DNA of 32,574 nucleotides, taken from assembly GCA_903862465.1 (NCBI GenBank), contig CAIOYH010000013.1, forward strand, positions 1 through 32,574, in the 5' to 3' direction. The DNA is from an uncultured bacterium. GTDB lineage: Bacteria; Bacteroidota; Bacteroidia; Bacteroidales; CAIWKO01. Within the stretch, counting starts at the first letter, position 1; each line of letters opens with the position of its first letter. Shown here piece after piece: positions 1-9,321 of this stretch. The position numbers were made by a program, and so were the translations under genes. Below the pieces are notes generated by a model that was not told where the DNA came from, made no database searches, and saw only the letters and a list, made by a program, of their open reading frames with translations.

Positions 1-417
1 CTCCATTAGGTATATCTCCAAATTATAAAATTATATTTAATACCATTCTACATCATTTAATTCCTTTACAATCTCATTTAATTAAATTCTAAATACATAG
101 ATTTAATCAAGATTCTTAATCCTGAAATTTAATAATGTTTTATTCCTCTAAAGATATAAATCAGATAGATTTTGTTTTTCATCAAGGCATTGAAACATCT
201 TGACTAAAAAAAGAGGCTGCTATTAAATCTTTTTCTCAAAATAGATATATTTCTTATCTTCAAAAATAAAAAATAAATTTTCTGATTCATTTTTCTCACA
301 AATATAATTTTATGTATTACTTTTGTAAACGAATAAAATTCAGATAATCTACCTCAACTGAATTTAGATAAAAATGTTTTACCTTTAATGATTTCAATCA
401 AAACACATCAAAAATAA
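1..417. other. AT-rich gene-free region upstream of rsmG
   Basis: No open frame with coding character and no RNA gene was seen in these 417 bases, which are strongly A+T rich. A Bacteroidota-type -7 element TACTTTTG lies at 318-325, about 92 nt before the rsmG start, so the final part is probably the rsmG promoter and leader. No TTG -33 box sits at the usual spacing. No DnaA-box cluster was found, so although rsmG lies near the origin in many bacteria there is no support here for calling oriC. Confidence 0.5.
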
Positions 418-1041
418 ATGGAAAGAATAAAAAAATATTTTCCGGAGCTTAAACCGGAGCAACTAACTCAGTTTGAACAGTTGGGAAGTTTGTACAGCGA
501 ATGGAACGAAAAAATCAACGTGATTTCGCGTCAAGACATTCAGGAACTGTATCTTCATCATGTGTTACATTCCTTGAGTATCGCCAAACTGATACAGTTC
601 AACGAAGGCACCACCATCATGGATGTGGGCACAGGCGGCGGATTTCCGGGCATTCCCTTGGCAATTATGTTTCCCGAAGCCGATTTTTATTTGGTGGATT
701 CTATCGGAAAAAAGATACAGGTGGTGAACGAGATTGCGAGTGCTCTCAAACTGCAAAATGTTACTGCTGAACAAAAGCGTGCTGAAGATGTTGGCTTTGC
801 TTTCGATTTTATAGTGTCGCGGGCGGTTACTAATTTGCCCGAGTTTGTCGGTTGGGTGAAAAATAATATCAGCAACGGAAGCACCAACACCCTCGAAAAT
901 GGGATTCTTTACCTCAAGGGAGACGACGCCCTAGCGGAAATCAAGAAGATGAAAGCAGGCAAGTTTATCTTCGACATCAGCAGCTATTTTAGCGAAGAAT
1001 ATTTCGAAACCAAGAAGATAGTTTATTTGTATGATCTGTAG
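418..1041 (+). CDS. rsmG: 16S rRNA (guanine-527-N7)-methyltransferase RsmG
   Basis: RsmG (GidB) uses S-adenosylmethionine to methylate N7 of G527 in the 530 loop of 16S rRNA; its loss gives low-level streptomycin resistance in several bacteria. The 207-residue protein is normal for the family. The glycine-rich SAM motif DVGTGGGFPGIPLA is at residues 69-82, the acidic motif II is YLVDS (around D94), and the family SRAV motif is near residue 134. The N-terminal substrate region with NVISR (about 34-38) is also typical. The ATG at 418 gives the standard N-terminus MERIKKYFPEL. The gene stands alone on the plus strand and converges with the division gene downstream, with a hairpin between them. 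Confidence 0.96.
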   Translation: MERIKKYFPELKPEQLTQFEQLGSLYSEWNEKINVISRQDIQELYLHHVLHSLSIAKLIQFNEGTTIMDVGTGGGFPGIPLAIMFPEADFYLVDSIGKKIQVVNEIASALKLQNVTAEQKRAEDVGFAFDFIVSRAVTNLPEFVGWVKNNISNGSTNTLENGILYLKGDDALAEIKKMKAGKFIFDISSYFSEEYFETKKIVYLYDL

Positions 1042-1094
1042 GACGAATTGCCTATAGAGAAAAGTTCGGAAAGGTGTAAGGGTATTTAGTAGGG

Positions 1095-1118
1095 GAAGAA
1101 TCTCCATCGGATTCTTTT
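1095..1118. terminator. Hairpin between convergent rsmG and the divIC-like gene
   Basis: Inverted repeat AAGAATC (1096-1102) / GATTCTT (1110-1116) with a 7-nt loop, followed by a short T-rich stretch. It lies between two convergent genes and could end transcription from rsmG; the tail is weak. Confidence 0.45.
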
Positions 1119-1128
1119 CTTCAGAGAT

Positions 1129-1461
1129 TTATTTTTGATTGACGGTCAAATTTTCATCCACATTCTCGTTGATGATAAGAAAAATATCTTCGTTTGGCTT
1201 CTTCATCAGATATTTTTCACGACCAAAACGTTCCAACTCCTTCTTGTCGGTGCTCAACGCCTTCACCAAATCTTTGTTTTTCTTAATCTCGTCCACAAAA
1301 TATTTCCTTTGCTGCATCAAATCGCGCAGCTCCTTGCGCTGCTCATATTGGCTCACCCAATTGTCATTATCGAAAAAGCCCACCCACACGACAAACGCAA
1401 GAGTAACCATCACATAATAATTGCGGACCATTTTCCACGCGAAGACAAGAATTCTTTTCAT
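1129..1461 (-). CDS. FtsB/DivIC-family septum formation initiator protein
   Basis: A 110-residue protein with the layout of FtsB/DivIC division proteins. There is a short basic cytoplasmic N-terminus, one hydrophobic membrane segment at about residues 14-30 (YYVMVTLAFVVWVGFF), then a charged coiled-coil-like region at about 35-75 (QYEQRKELRDLMQQRKYF onward). A family-type RFGREKYLMKKPNEDIFLI segment follows near residues 78-96. FtsB/DivIC bridges FtsL and FtsQ in the divisome and acts in the periplasm. The ATG at 1461 is preceded by TATCTTTG (1469-1476), a -7 element only 7 nt away, so the transcript may be nearly leaderless. The gene follows the GNAT gene on the same strand after a 78-nt gap. 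Confidence 0.88.
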   Translation of the reverse strand: MKRILVFAWKMVRNYYVMVTLAFVVWVGFFDNDNWVSQYEQRKELRDLMQQRKYFVDEIKKNKDLVKALSTDKKELERFGREKYLMKKPNEDIFLIINENVDENLTVNQK

Positions 1462-1468
1462 AAGACTA

Positions 1469-1476
1469 CAAAGATA
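1469..1476 (-). promoter_or_regulatory. Probable -7 promoter element of the divIC-like gene
   Basis: TATCTTTG read on the minus strand matches the Bacteroidota -7 consensus TAnnTTTG and ends 7 nt before the ATG at 1461. No clear TTG -33 box was seen at the usual 19-21 nt spacing. Confidence 0.5.
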
Positions 1477-1539
1477 AACAAAGTTGATTTACATACTACA
1501 CCGAAGCATTATTTTTTATGAACCGTTCGTTGTCAATAG

Positions 1540-2007
1540 CTACATTTTTTGCAACTGTTCGTGGGTCAATTTCCCATTCACCCACGTATTGTCCAACACA
1601 GCGTCATATTTTTTATAAAAATTGATGGCAGGTTCATTCCAATCCAACACCTGCCAATGCAAACGTTTCACATTGTTTTGCTGCGCAATTTCAATCATCT
1701 TTTCGAACAAAATTGTCCCGATATTATTGCCCCGCAAATGTTCTTTCACGATGATATCTTCCAAATACATGCACTTACCTTTCCATGTAGAATAGCTGAA
1801 ATAATAAAAAGCCATGCCCGCCACTGCGCCATCGGCATCTGCCATAATCGCATGGAAAACAGGGTTTTCTCCGAAGCCGTCTTGCTCCAAATCCTGTGCG
1901 GTGATAGTCACCTCAAGCGGCGCACGTTCATACAAAGCAAGTTCTTTTATCAAACTGAGAATGTCGGGGATATCCGTTTTGACAGCGTTTCTAAGCGTAA
2001 TATTCAT
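1540..2007 (-). CDS. GNAT-family N-acetyltransferase, diamine/spermidine acetyltransferase-like
   Basis: A 155-residue single-domain GNAT acetyltransferase. The central motif A region reads YLEDIIVKEHLRGNNIG, with the R-G-x-x-I-G acetyl-CoA pyrophosphate loop. It is followed by motif B, HWQVLDWNEPAINFYKKY. The pairing of YLED before the loop with WNEPAINFY after it is shared with spermidine/spermine N1-acetyltransferases (SAT1/SAT2) and thialysine acetyltransferases, so a small polyamine-like or lysine-analogue substrate is likely but not proven. The protein is complete and should be cytoplasmic. It lies 24 nt downstream of the HD-domain gene on the same strand, so the two are probably cotranscribed. 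Confidence 0.9.
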   Translation of the reverse strand: MNITLRNAVKTDIPDILSLIKELALYERAPLEVTITAQDLEQDGFGENPVFHAIMADADGAVAGMAFYYFSYSTWKGKCMYLEDIIVKEHLRGNNIGTILFEKMIEIAQQNNVKRLHWQVLDWNEPAINFYKKYDAVLDNTWVNGKLTHEQLQKM

Positions 2008-2031
2008 ATATAAATTCTTTTTAATTTTTAT

Positions 2032-2598
2032 TTACAAACCAATTTGTTCTGCAATGTCGCGCATCGAATTGACCGATATTTCGGCAAACTCAGCAATGGG
2101 AATCCCAATTTTTTCGCATTCCATAATCGTTTCACGATTCACCGAAGCGGCAAAAGCTTTTTCCTTCATGCGCTTCACCACCGATTTAGATTTCACCGCG
2201 AACAATTTCCTTTCGGGATACACCATCGTAGTAGCCATAATCAGCCCCGTGATGGTTTCGCCCGCTGCCAAAGCATGATGAAACACCTCAGAACGTGGCT
2301 TGAGCGCCGACTCTTCGTTGTGCAAACTAATCGCCTCGATGATTTCTTCGTCCACATGCTGCTTGCGCAGCATCTCAATAGCCACTTGTCCATGCGTAAG
2401 GGCATCGGCGTTGGTAACCTCAACATCAATATCATGCAGCAACCCGGCAATGCCCCACTTTGTTTCATCCTGTTCCAACCGTTTGGCAAGCGCCCGCATC
2501 ACCACCTCCGAAGCCAAGGAATGATTAATCATGTTTTCTTTTTTGATATGCTCATGAAGCAATTCAAGAGCTTTTTCGCGCGTAATACCTGCTGACAT
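2032..2598 (-). CDS. HD-domain (HDIG-like) phosphohydrolase
   Basis: A 188-residue HD-superfamily protein. The metal ligands of the fold are visible: H26 in the first helix, the HD pair H55-D56 in GLLHDIDVE, H69 in LTHGQ and H93 in ISLHNEE. Proteins of this HDIG type are metal-dependent phosphohydrolases whose substrates range from nucleotides to cyclic dinucleotides; nothing here identifies the substrate. No membrane or signal segment is present. It begins the probable HD-GNAT transcript. Its upstream spacer carries a short degenerate repeat and the terminator of the peptidase gene. Confidence 0.88.
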   Translation of the reverse strand: MSAGITREKALELLHEHIKKENMINHSLASEVVMRALAKRLEQDETKWGIAGLLHDIDVEVTNADALTHGQVAIEMLRKQHVDEEIIEAISLHNEESALKPRSEVFHHALAAGETITGLIMATTMVYPERKLFAVKSKSVVKRMKEKAFAASVNRETIMECEKIGIPIAEFAEISVNSMRDIAEQIGL

Positions 2599-2600
2599 TT

Positions 2601-2630
2601 ATGATTTATGATTTGAGATTTATGATTTTT
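2601..2630. repeat. Short degenerate ATGATTT spacer repeat
   Basis: Imperfect reiteration of ATGATTT / GAGATTT words immediately before the HD-gene start codon. It resembles the degenerate AAATC-type repeats seen in the 16001-16025 and 18001-18160 spacers. Confidence 0.5.
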
Positions 2631-2636
2631 CGACAT

Positions 2637-2698
2637 AAAAAGAAGCCCCTGACACCTCAATAACTTTTTGAGCAAGGATTGACATCAGCGGCTTCTTC
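2637..2698 (-). terminator. Branched hairpin terminator downstream of the M16 peptidase gene
   Basis: Outer stem AAGAAGCC (2640-2647) / GGCTTCTT (2690-2697), with CTGA/TCAG extending the pairing and an inner CTCAA/TTGAG stem. Read on the minus strand the structure ends in GGCTTCTTTTTAT, a U-rich tail as expected of a Rho-independent terminator 15 nt after the peptidase stop codon. Confidence 0.7.
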
Positions 2699-2712
2699 CT
2701 TATGATGATTTC

Positions 2713-5640
2713 TTAATATCCAAAGACCTGATTCAGGGTAAGTTTTTTTACTTTACCAAACTGTTTAAGCATTTTAAAGTCGAGATTTTTCTTATCTCCA
2801 AGGACCAAAATAGTCTGAGGTTTGTTTTTGACATACTTTTCCTGAAAAGCTTTCACATCGGCAAACTTCAGGTCGGGAATCTGCTTGAAGATATCTCGAC
2901 GAATGTCGTAATTGAGTCCGAGTTTCTTGGCGGTTTCATAATTAAAGAGCACATCCGATTTAATAATACGCTCGGTGCGCATCGCTTGTACGATAGCTTT
3001 TTTGGCAAGATCGAAAGATTTTTCCGCATCGGGCATATTGGTCATCAAATCGAAAAAGGCTTTCAATGCATCGCCCAACTTATCGTTTTGAGTCATGATG
3101 TAGGATAAATTATAGTAGTGGCTTTGTTTTTTCTGATACAGATTTTGATAGAAAGCCATGGCAGCATAAGCCAAAGCACGTGATTCACGCAACTCTTGAA
3201 AAACAATTGCATTCATGCTACCACCGAAGTATTCATTATACAAACGAATCACCGGCTCATTGTTTGGATTATACGTTTCGCTTTGCGCAAGCATCAGCAA
3301 TATGGCTTGTTTCATGTCATAATTGACCTGATACACCACCGTTTGGTTGGTAGCCAACTCGGGAAACTTGATAGCTTCAGGAATAGGGGTGAAATTATCA
3401 GGTACCACATGATATTGATTCAGCAGTTCGCGAATTTCGTCAAGCGGATTGCTACCATAATATAATATATGGTGATAAAAATTATTTAGATTCCTGATTT
3501 TTGAAACCAACTCGTCAGCGGTAAGTTTCTTAAGCTCCTCTTCGGAAAGGATATTGGTGGAAGGAGATTTTTCACCAAAAATACCGTACGCCACCAAATA
3601 GGAGAATATGGTTTGTTGATTCTTTTTATTATCGCTGCGTTCTTTAAATTTATCCTTAACAAGATTGGCGAGTGCTTCAGGATTCGGCTGCGCATCTTTC
3701 AGAAGCGATTCGAAAAGCGCTATGCCTTTTTCGATATTTTCAGTAAGCCCGCTAAGCGAAACATACACCTGATCGGAAGAATTAAACACATTGAATGAGC
3801 ACCCAAGCTTGAAAAACTCTTGTTTAATCTGAGCAGGGGTATATTTAGAGGTGCCAAGATATTGCAGATAGTCAATAGCGATGGCGAGTTTTTTGTCGTT
3901 GTTGCTTCCCATTTCAAAGACGTAATAGAGATTGAACGTTTTGTTTTCCGTATTTTTGAGATAATTCACATCAAGATTCCGAACTTTAATCGAGGTGATG
4001 TCTTTTTGATAATCGAGAAACACAGGGTCAATATCGGCAACTTTTCTATCTTCCATCATCTTGAAAAAGTCCGACTTGTCGTCGCGATTGATTTTAATTT
4101 TGGTGATTTTTGGTTTCTTAATCTTGTCATCGTTCGATTCTTCTTTGCCGGTCTTTTTATAAATACACACATAGTTATTCGTAAAGTTCTTGTTGGCAAA
4201 CTCGACGATATCTTTTTTGGTGATTTTGGCATAACGATCAAACTTATTGACATAAGCTTCCCACGGTTCCCCCGCGGTGAAGGTTTCCACAAAAGCATTG
4301 GCTCGCGACTCATTGCTCTCGAAGCTTTCTGTTTGCTGCAATTTCAAATCGGTGATGATGGCAGGTAGCAGCCAATCGTCAAATTCGCCCTTCTTCACTT
4401 TTTCTATTTGCTCTAACAACAAATCTTTCACTTGCTCTAAAGTTTGTCCCTGCTTGGCTTTGCCATTGAGTCCCTCGATGGAATAATCCATGAAAATTTC
4501 TTTGGAAGAAGAAGCAGAAAGAACTTTTTGTTGTTGCACCAAGTTTAAATCTATCAAACCTGCAGCAGAATTTGCCAACATCATATCAAAAAGCGTAAGC
4601 AAATCGGCATCTTTGGAATTGGCTCCGCCCAAGCGATATGCCAAGGTGACATTTTCGGCATCCGGACCAACCACATTAATGACTTCAGGAGCAGTAATCG
4701 GATCTTCAGGTTTGAACTCAAATGGCGGAATAGGCTTTGATTTGTACGACCCCCAATATTGATCTATCAACTTGATGGCATCGTCAGGATTAAAATCCCC
4801 CGAAATACAAATAGCCATATTGTTGGGCACATAATACTTAGCATATTGCTCCTTTATGCGTGTCATGGAGGGACTTTTGAGATGTTCGGTTGTGCCGATG
4901 ACGGTTTGCGTTCCGTACGTATGTTTTTTAAATAGCGCTTTGAGCATGGCGAAATATACTTTTACGTCATCATTGGTCAACGTCATATTATGCTCTTCAT
5001 AAATGGTCTCCAACTCGGTATGAAACAATCTAAGTATTGGATTACTGAAGCGTTCGGATTCAATCATAAGCCAATTTTCCAATTGATTCGCGGGGATATT
5101 CTCAACATAAACGGTTTGCTCCATCGAAGTGTAGGCATTAGTTCCCGTAGCACCAATAACGCCCATCAGTTTATCATATTCATTCGGAATTGCATACTTT
5201 GAGGCTGCCGTAGAGATACTATCTATATCATGATAGATGTGCTCTCTTTTTGCGGTCTCCGAAGGGTTAATTTTGCGATACACTTCGAAAAGACTGTCAA
5301 TAGTTGCCAATAAGGGAGCTTCCAAAGCATAATTCGTAGTGCCGAATTTTGCAGTTCCTTTGAACATCATGTGTTCAAAATAATGCGCCAAACCGGTTGC
5401 ATCGGCAGGATCGTTTTTGCTTCCGGCTTTTGTGGCGATATACGTTTGAATTCTTGGCTCATCTTTATATACGGTCATATAAACAGTTAAGCCATTACTT
5501 AGCGTATAGATCCGAGTGTTTAACGGATCGTTCGGAACGCTTGCATATTTGTAATCTTGGGCAAGAGCATTCTGCGAAAATAGCAACAGAGCAAGCATGC
5601 TCCATAATACAATAGGAAAAAATGCGTGAAGTTTTTTCAT
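2713..5640 (-). CDS. Secreted M16-family (pitrilysin/insulinase-type) zinc peptidase, two-domain
   Basis: A 975-residue M16 metallopeptidase with a signal peptide (hydrophobic residues about 8-24, probable cleavage after ALA near 27), so it should act in the periplasm or at the cell surface. The inverted zinc motif HYFEH is at residues 86-90 in GLAHYFEHMMFKGT, and the downstream glutamate cluster ELETIYEE at about 209-216 provides the third ligand. An insert of some 45 residues between them makes the spacing longer than in pitrilysin. The length fits the duplicated M16 layout of active N-terminal half and inactive C-terminal half; the second half carries ESRALAYAAMAFY. Relatives degrade peptides. 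It follows dnaX after 84 nt and ends in a strong hairpin. Confidence 0.93.
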   Translation of the reverse strand: MKKLHAFFPIVLWSMLALLLFSQNALAQDYKYASVPNDPLNTRIYTLSNGLTVYMTVYKDEPRIQTYIATKAGSKNDPADATGLAHYFEHMMFKGTAKFGTTNYALEAPLLATIDSLFEVYRKINPSETAKREHIYHDIDSISTAASKYAIPNEYDKLMGVIGATGTNAYTSMEQTVYVENIPANQLENWLMIESERFSNPILRLFHTELETIYEEHNMTLTNDDVKVYFAMLKALFKKHTYGTQTVIGTTEHLKSPSMTRIKEQYAKYYVPNNMAICISGDFNPDDAIKLIDQYWGSYKSKPIPPFEFKPEDPITAPEVINVVGPDAENVTLAYRLGGANSKDADLLTLFDMMLANSAAGLIDLNLVQQQKVLSASSSKEIFMDYSIEGLNGKAKQGQTLEQVKDLLLEQIEKVKKGEFDDWLLPAIITDLKLQQTESFESNESRANAFVETFTAGEPWEAYVNKFDRYAKITKKDIVEFANKNFTNNYVCIYKKTGKEESNDDKIKKPKITKIKINRDDKSDFFKMMEDRKVADIDPVFLDYQKDITSIKVRNLDVNYLKNTENKTFNLYYVFEMGSNNDKKLAIAIDYLQYLGTSKYTPAQIKQEFFKLGCSFNVFNSSDQVYVSLSGLTENIEKGIALFESLLKDAQPNPEALANLVKDKFKERSDNKKNQQTIFSYLVAYGIFGEKSPSTNILSEEELKKLTADELVSKIRNLNNFYHHILYYGSNPLDEIRELLNQYHVVPDNFTPIPEAIKFPELATNQTVVYQVNYDMKQAILLMLAQSETYNPNNEPVIRLYNEYFGGSMNAIVFQELRESRALAYAAMAFYQNLYQKKQSHYYNLSYIMTQNDKLGDALKAFFDLMTNMPDAEKSFDLAKKAIVQAMRTERIIKSDVLFNYETAKKLGLNYDIRRDIFKQIPDLKFADVKAFQEKYVKNKPQTILVLGDKKNLDFKMLKQFGKVKKLTLNQVFGY

Positions 5641-5694
5641 AAGATTGAGATTGATTTTGTTTTGAAAATAGACAGAGAGATTTGGATTATGTTA

Positions 5695-5702
5695 CAAAAA
5701 TA
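5695..5702 (-). promoter_or_regulatory. Possible -7 element upstream of the M16 peptidase gene
   Basis: TATTTTTG on the minus strand, matching TAnnTTTG, 54 nt before the start codon in the 84-nt dnaX-peptidase gap. It suggests the peptidase can be transcribed independently of lepA-dnaX. No -33 box was recognised. Confidence 0.35.
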
Positions 5703-5724
5703 GAATAATTTGTAAATGGAAGAG

Positions 5725-7416
5725 CTAATATTCAATGTCGAGGTCTAGCTGTTCTTTAAACAACTGCAATTCCGGATTTTTTTCGACCATTTGGCGATAC
5801 TTGCCTTCAACCGTATAGGGTTTGGAGGTTTGCTCTTCGCCTTCATGCAGTTGCTCAATGATGTTGAGATGGTTATTTCTGAGAGCAGTCTTTAACACAT
5901 GGAGAATCGCAGCTTTTTTTGAAACAAATTCATTTGTTACCAAGCGACTATCGAACGTAAAGCTGATGGTGTTGGGCTCCGTAATTTCAGGGCTGCGTTT
6001 AATGAGAGCGGAATAAAAAGTGGCTTGCCGTTCGTAATTCTTTGCCATATCAGTCCAAGCGATTTGTAAGGTTTCGGGGGCAAGAGGTTCGTTTCCGTAA
6101 TTTATTTCCGTTTCTTGCGCCACTATTGCCTCTTCATGTTTTTCTTCCTTAATGGAAACGATGTTACTAAAAGAAATCGCTGTCTTCTTTACAGTTTGTA
6201 TGGATTCGGATGGGGAAGCCTTAGGGGTTACTTCGGTTTCGGTTTTGTGCTCTGATGAAGAACTTACTGAATCAGATTTTTTTTTTACGTCTTGAACTGA
6301 AGAAGGTTCATTTTTGAAAAGTGCATTGCTGAAGTTGCACATCTGAATGAAGGCAATTTCGAGATGAAGCCGCTTGTTGTTCGAAGTTTTATATTCGTAG
6401 TCGGCTTTGTTGGCAATGTCAAGGTTTTTAATCAAGAATTGCTCGCTGCAAACGGCTGAAAGTTCTTTGTAACGCTTTTTGATACTGTCGCTAGTTTCCA
6501 AGAGTTTTAGGGTGGCGGCATCTCTACATACTAATAGATTTCGTAAATGGGACGCAAAGCCTGCCAAAAATATCTGACCTTCAAAACCATTCTCTATAAC
6601 TTTGTCAATTAAATTCAAGGCATCAAAGACGCGGTTTTCGAGTATCAACTCAGTCATCTTGAAATAATAATCGTAATCGAGGATGTTCAGATTCTCTATG
6701 ACGGTTTGGAAACTGATATTATTGTTTGACGAAATGGCTATTTGGTCGAAGATAGAAAGCGCATCGCGCAAAGCACCGTCAGCTTTTTGAGCAATCAGAT
6801 GTAAACCATCGGCATCGGCAGTGATTTCTTCACTTTGGGCAACAAAAGCCAAATGATGAGCTATGTCGTCAACTGTAATCCGTTTGAAATCGAAAATCTG
6901 ACAACGTGACAAGATGGTCGGGATTATTTTATGCTTTTCCGTGGTAGCTAAAATGAACTTTGCATACGCAGGGGGTTCTTCCAAAGTCTTCAAAAAGGCA
7001 TTGAACGCTGCTGAGGAAAGCATGTGAACCTCATCAATGATATACACTTTGTATCTGCCTGCTTGGGGCGGAATCCGCACTTGGTCAACCAAGGCACGGA
7101 TATCATCTACTGAATTGTTGGATGCAGCATCCAACTCGTGAATATTAAAAGAGGTGAGTTCGTTGAAGGACTTACACGATTCGCAAACATTGCAAGCTTC
7201 GTGGCGTTCCGTAAGACTTTCGCAGTTAATAGTTTTTGCCAAGATACGTGCACATGTAGTTTTTCCAACTCCACGAGGACCACAAAACAAAAAGGCTTGT
7301 GCCAATTGTTGTTTAACGATAGCATTTTTTAAGGTGGATGTTATAGACATTTGCCCCACTACAGTATCGAAGGTGGCAGGTCTATATTTGCGGGCAGAAA
7401 CTATGAAATTCTCCAT
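5725..7416 (-). CDS. dnaX: DNA polymerase III subunits gamma and tau
   Basis: DnaX forms the motor of the clamp loader that places the beta clamp on primed DNA. The 563-residue tau-length protein has Walker A GPRGVGKTT at 46-54, the zinc cysteines C65, C75, C78 and C81, Walker B IIDEVHML at 126-133 and the sensor SRC motif at 170-172 (TILSRCQIF). Domain III follows to about residue 365. A Ser/Glu/Lys-rich linker (about 368-425) then leads into a diverged tau-specific C-terminus. Codons 377-380 sit on a run of ten A (positions 6277-6286): adding or losing one A leads to a stop within 8 codons and predicts a gamma form of about 381-383 residues. The gene lies 21 nt after lepA, probably on the same transcript. 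Confidence 0.97.
   Translation of the reverse strand: MENFIVSARKYRPATFDTVVGQMSITSTLKNAIVKQQLAQAFLFCGPRGVGKTTCARILAKTINCESLTERHEACNVCESCKSFNELTSFNIHELDAASNNSVDDIRALVDQVRIPPQAGRYKVYIIDEVHMLSSAAFNAFLKTLEEPPAYAKFILATTEKHKIIPTILSRCQIFDFKRITVDDIAHHLAFVAQSEEITADADGLHLIAQKADGALRDALSIFDQIAISSNNNISFQTVIENLNILDYDYYFKMTELILENRVFDALNLIDKVIENGFEGQIFLAGFASHLRNLLVCRDAATLKLLETSDSIKKRYKELSAVCSEQFLIKNLDIANKADYEYKTSNNKRLHLEIAFIQMCNFSNALFKNEPSSVQDVKKKSDSVSSSSEHKTETEVTPKASPSESIQTVKKTAISFSNIVSIKEEKHEEAIVAQETEINYGNEPLAPETLQIAWTDMAKNYERQATFYSALIKRSPEITEPNTISFTFDSRLVTNEFVSKKAAILHVLKTALRNNHLNIIEQLHEGEEQTSKPYTVEGKYRQMVEKNPELQLFKEQLDLDIEY
6277..6286 (-). promoter_or_regulatory. A10 slippage/frameshift site inside dnaX
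   Basis: Ten consecutive A residues on the coding strand, read as GTA AAA AAA AAA TCT (V377 K378-K380 S381), at the junction of the clamp-loader core and the tau tail. With one extra A the frame reads ATC then TGA, a 381-residue product. With one A fewer it reads AAT CTG ATT CAG TAA, a 383-residue product. E. coli (A AAA AAG ribosomal frameshift) and Thermus thermophilus (A9 transcriptional slippage) make gamma at equivalent sites. Function here is inferred. Confidence 0.65.
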
Positions 7417-7437
7417 TATAAAAATTATTTGAGATCT

Positions 7438-9225
7438 TTAATCAAACTTCAGCACAGCTAAAAACGCGGATTGCGGCACTTCTATATTGCCAATTTGACG
7501 CATACGTTTCTTGCCTTTTTTCTGTTTTTCGAGAAGTTTACGCTTACGGGTGATGTCGCCGCCATAGCATTTTGCTGTAACATCTTTGCGCATGGCGCGT
7601 ATGGTCTCCCGAGCAATAATCTTTGCTCCGATGGCAGCCTGAATCGCCACTTCATATTGCTGACGCGGAATCAACTCTTGGAGTTTTTCGCACATCTTGC
7701 GACCAAAATCATAAGCATAATCACGATGAATCAATGTGGACAACGCATCCACCATCTCACCGTTCAGGAGAATATCCAATCGAACCAAATGTGCAGGTCG
7801 ATTGCCAATGATATGATAATCAAAAGAAGCGTAGCCGCGCGAAATACTTTTCAGTTTGTCGTAAAAGTCAAAAACGATGTCGCTCAAAGGCATCTCAAAG
7901 GAAAGTTCCACACGTTCGCTAGTCAAATACACTTGATTTGTCAGGGTGCCGCGCTTTTCAATACATAAGGTCATGATCTGCCCTGTGTATTCTGATTTCG
8001 ATATGATTTGTGCTTTGATATAAGGTTCCTCAATGTGTTCGATGGTGGTTACGAGGGGGAGTCCTGAGGGGTTATGCACATCTATTTCTTCGCCTTTGGT
8101 GGTAAAAACTTTGTAGGAAACATTGGGCACAGTGGTGATAACATCCATATCGAATTCGCGATAGAGGCGTTCTTGCACAATTTCCATGTGTAACAAACCT
8201 AAAAATCCGCAGCGAAAACCAAATCCCAATGCCAAGGACGATTCAGGCTCGAAATGCAAGGAGGCATCATTTAATTGTAGTTTTTCCAAAGAGTTTCTCA
8301 ATTCTTCGTAATCATCCGTATCAACAGGATAAACGCCGGCAAAAACCATAGGTTTTACGTCTTGGAATCCCGGGACACCTTTTATACAGGGTTTGTCAAC
8401 ATGGGTGATAGTATCTCCCACTTTCACTTCTTTTGCCGCTTTTATCCCCGAAATAATATAACCTACCTCGCCGGCACGCATCACATCTTTGGGTTGCAGA
8501 TCCATCTTCAACACACCAATTTCGTCGGCATGATATTCGTGTTCGGTAGCAAAAAACTTTACGAAATCGCCTTTGCGGAGTTCGCCGTTGAAGATTCTGA
8601 AATTAGCAATGATGCCACGATAGGAGTTGAATATTGAGTCGAAAATCAGCGCTTGCAAGGGAGCATTCGGGTCACCTTTTGGGCAAGGGACACGGCTGAT
8701 GATAGCTTCAAGGATTTCTTGAATCCCCATGCCCGTTTTAGCGCTAGCTTCAATGATATCTTCGCGTTTGCAGCCAATGAGTTCTACTATTTGGTCCTTC
8801 ACATCTTCGGGCATGGCACTATCCATGTCCATTTTGTTCAATACGGGGATAATCTCTAATTCATGCTCCAAAGCTTGGTACAACACAGAAATCGTTTGCG
8901 CCTGTATGCCCTGAGTGGCATCCACCACCAACAAGGCGCCTTCGCAAGCAGCAATAGAACGTGACACTTCATACGAAAAATCAACATGTCCGGGGGTGTC
9001 AATCAGGTTCATAAAATACAATTCATTATTATGAGTGAATTGCATTTGTATGGCATGACTTTTTATGGTAATTCCGCGTTCGCGCTCCAAATCCATATCA
9101 TCTAACACTTGATTTTGGAAGTCGCGGGAAGATATGGTGCCCGTAGTTTCTAACAGACGATCCGCCAAGGTGCTCTTTCCATGATCAATGTGAGCTATTA
9201 TACAAAAGTTTCTAATATTTTTCAT
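7438..9225 (-). CDS. lepA: Elongation factor 4 (LepA), translational GTPase
   Basis: LepA/EF4 is a ribosome-associated GTPase linked to back-translocation and to 30S biogenesis or initiation efficiency. Starting at the ATG at 9225 gives 595 residues, the family norm, and the standard N-terminus [19 protein letters not shown]. The frame stays open to 9306, but the extra 27 residues are not LepA-like and a -7 element lies just before 9225. G1 AHIDHGKS is at 11-18, G3 DTPGH at 76-80, G4 NKMD at 130-133 and G5 SAKTG near 167. The C-terminal LepA region with [20 protein letters not shown] is intact. It is first in the probable lepA-dnaX transcript. Confidence 0.97.
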   Translation of the reverse strand: MKNIRNFCIIAHIDHGKSTLADRLLETTGTISSRDFQNQVLDDMDLERERGITIKSHAIQMQFTHNNELYFMNLIDTPGHVDFSYEVSRSIAACEGALLVVDATQGIQAQTISVLYQALEHELEIIPVLNKMDMDSAMPEDVKDQIVELIGCKREDIIEASAKTGMGIQEILEAIISRVPCPKGDPNAPLQALIFDSIFNSYRGIIANFRIFNGELRKGDFVKFFATEHEYHADEIGVLKMDLQPKDVMRAGEVGYIISGIKAAKEVKVGDTITHVDKPCIKGVPGFQDVKPMVFAGVYPVDTDDYEELRNSLEKLQLNDASLHFEPESSLALGFGFRCGFLGLLHMEIVQERLYREFDMDVITTVPNVSYKVFTTKGEEIDVHNPSGLPLVTTIEHIEEPYIKAQIISKSEYTGQIMTLCIEKRGTLTNQVYLTSERVELSFEMPLSDIVFDFYDKLKSISRGYASFDYHIIGNRPAHLVRLDILLNGEMVDALSTLIHRDYAYDFGRKMCEKLQELIPRQQYEVAIQAAIGAKIIARETIRAMRKDVTAKCYGGDITRKRKLLEKQKKGKKRMRQIGNIEVPQSAFLAVLKFD

Positions 9226-9230
9226 CTCTG

Positions 9231-9238
9231 CAAAATTA
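9231..9238 (-). promoter_or_regulatory. Probable -7 promoter element of lepA
   Basis: TAATTTTG on the minus strand, ending 5 nt before the lepA ATG at 9225. This matches TAnnTTTG and would put the transcription start at or next to the start codon. It supports the shorter start choice for LepA. Confidence 0.55.
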
Positions 9239-9321
9239 TACATTTTTCTTGATTTTTTGCACAGGAATCTCAAATTATATATGGACGCCCAAAACTGTTT
9301 TAACACTTCTTCACAAAATAA

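Noticed and set aside
1-417. Replication origin next to rsmG
   Set aside because: AT richness alone; no DnaA-box cluster, no dnaA, mnmG or parAB genes nearby.
9226-9306. LepA start at 9306 with a 27-residue extension
   Set aside because: The extension has no LepA similarity and contains the probable promoter -7 element; the family starts at MKNIRNF.
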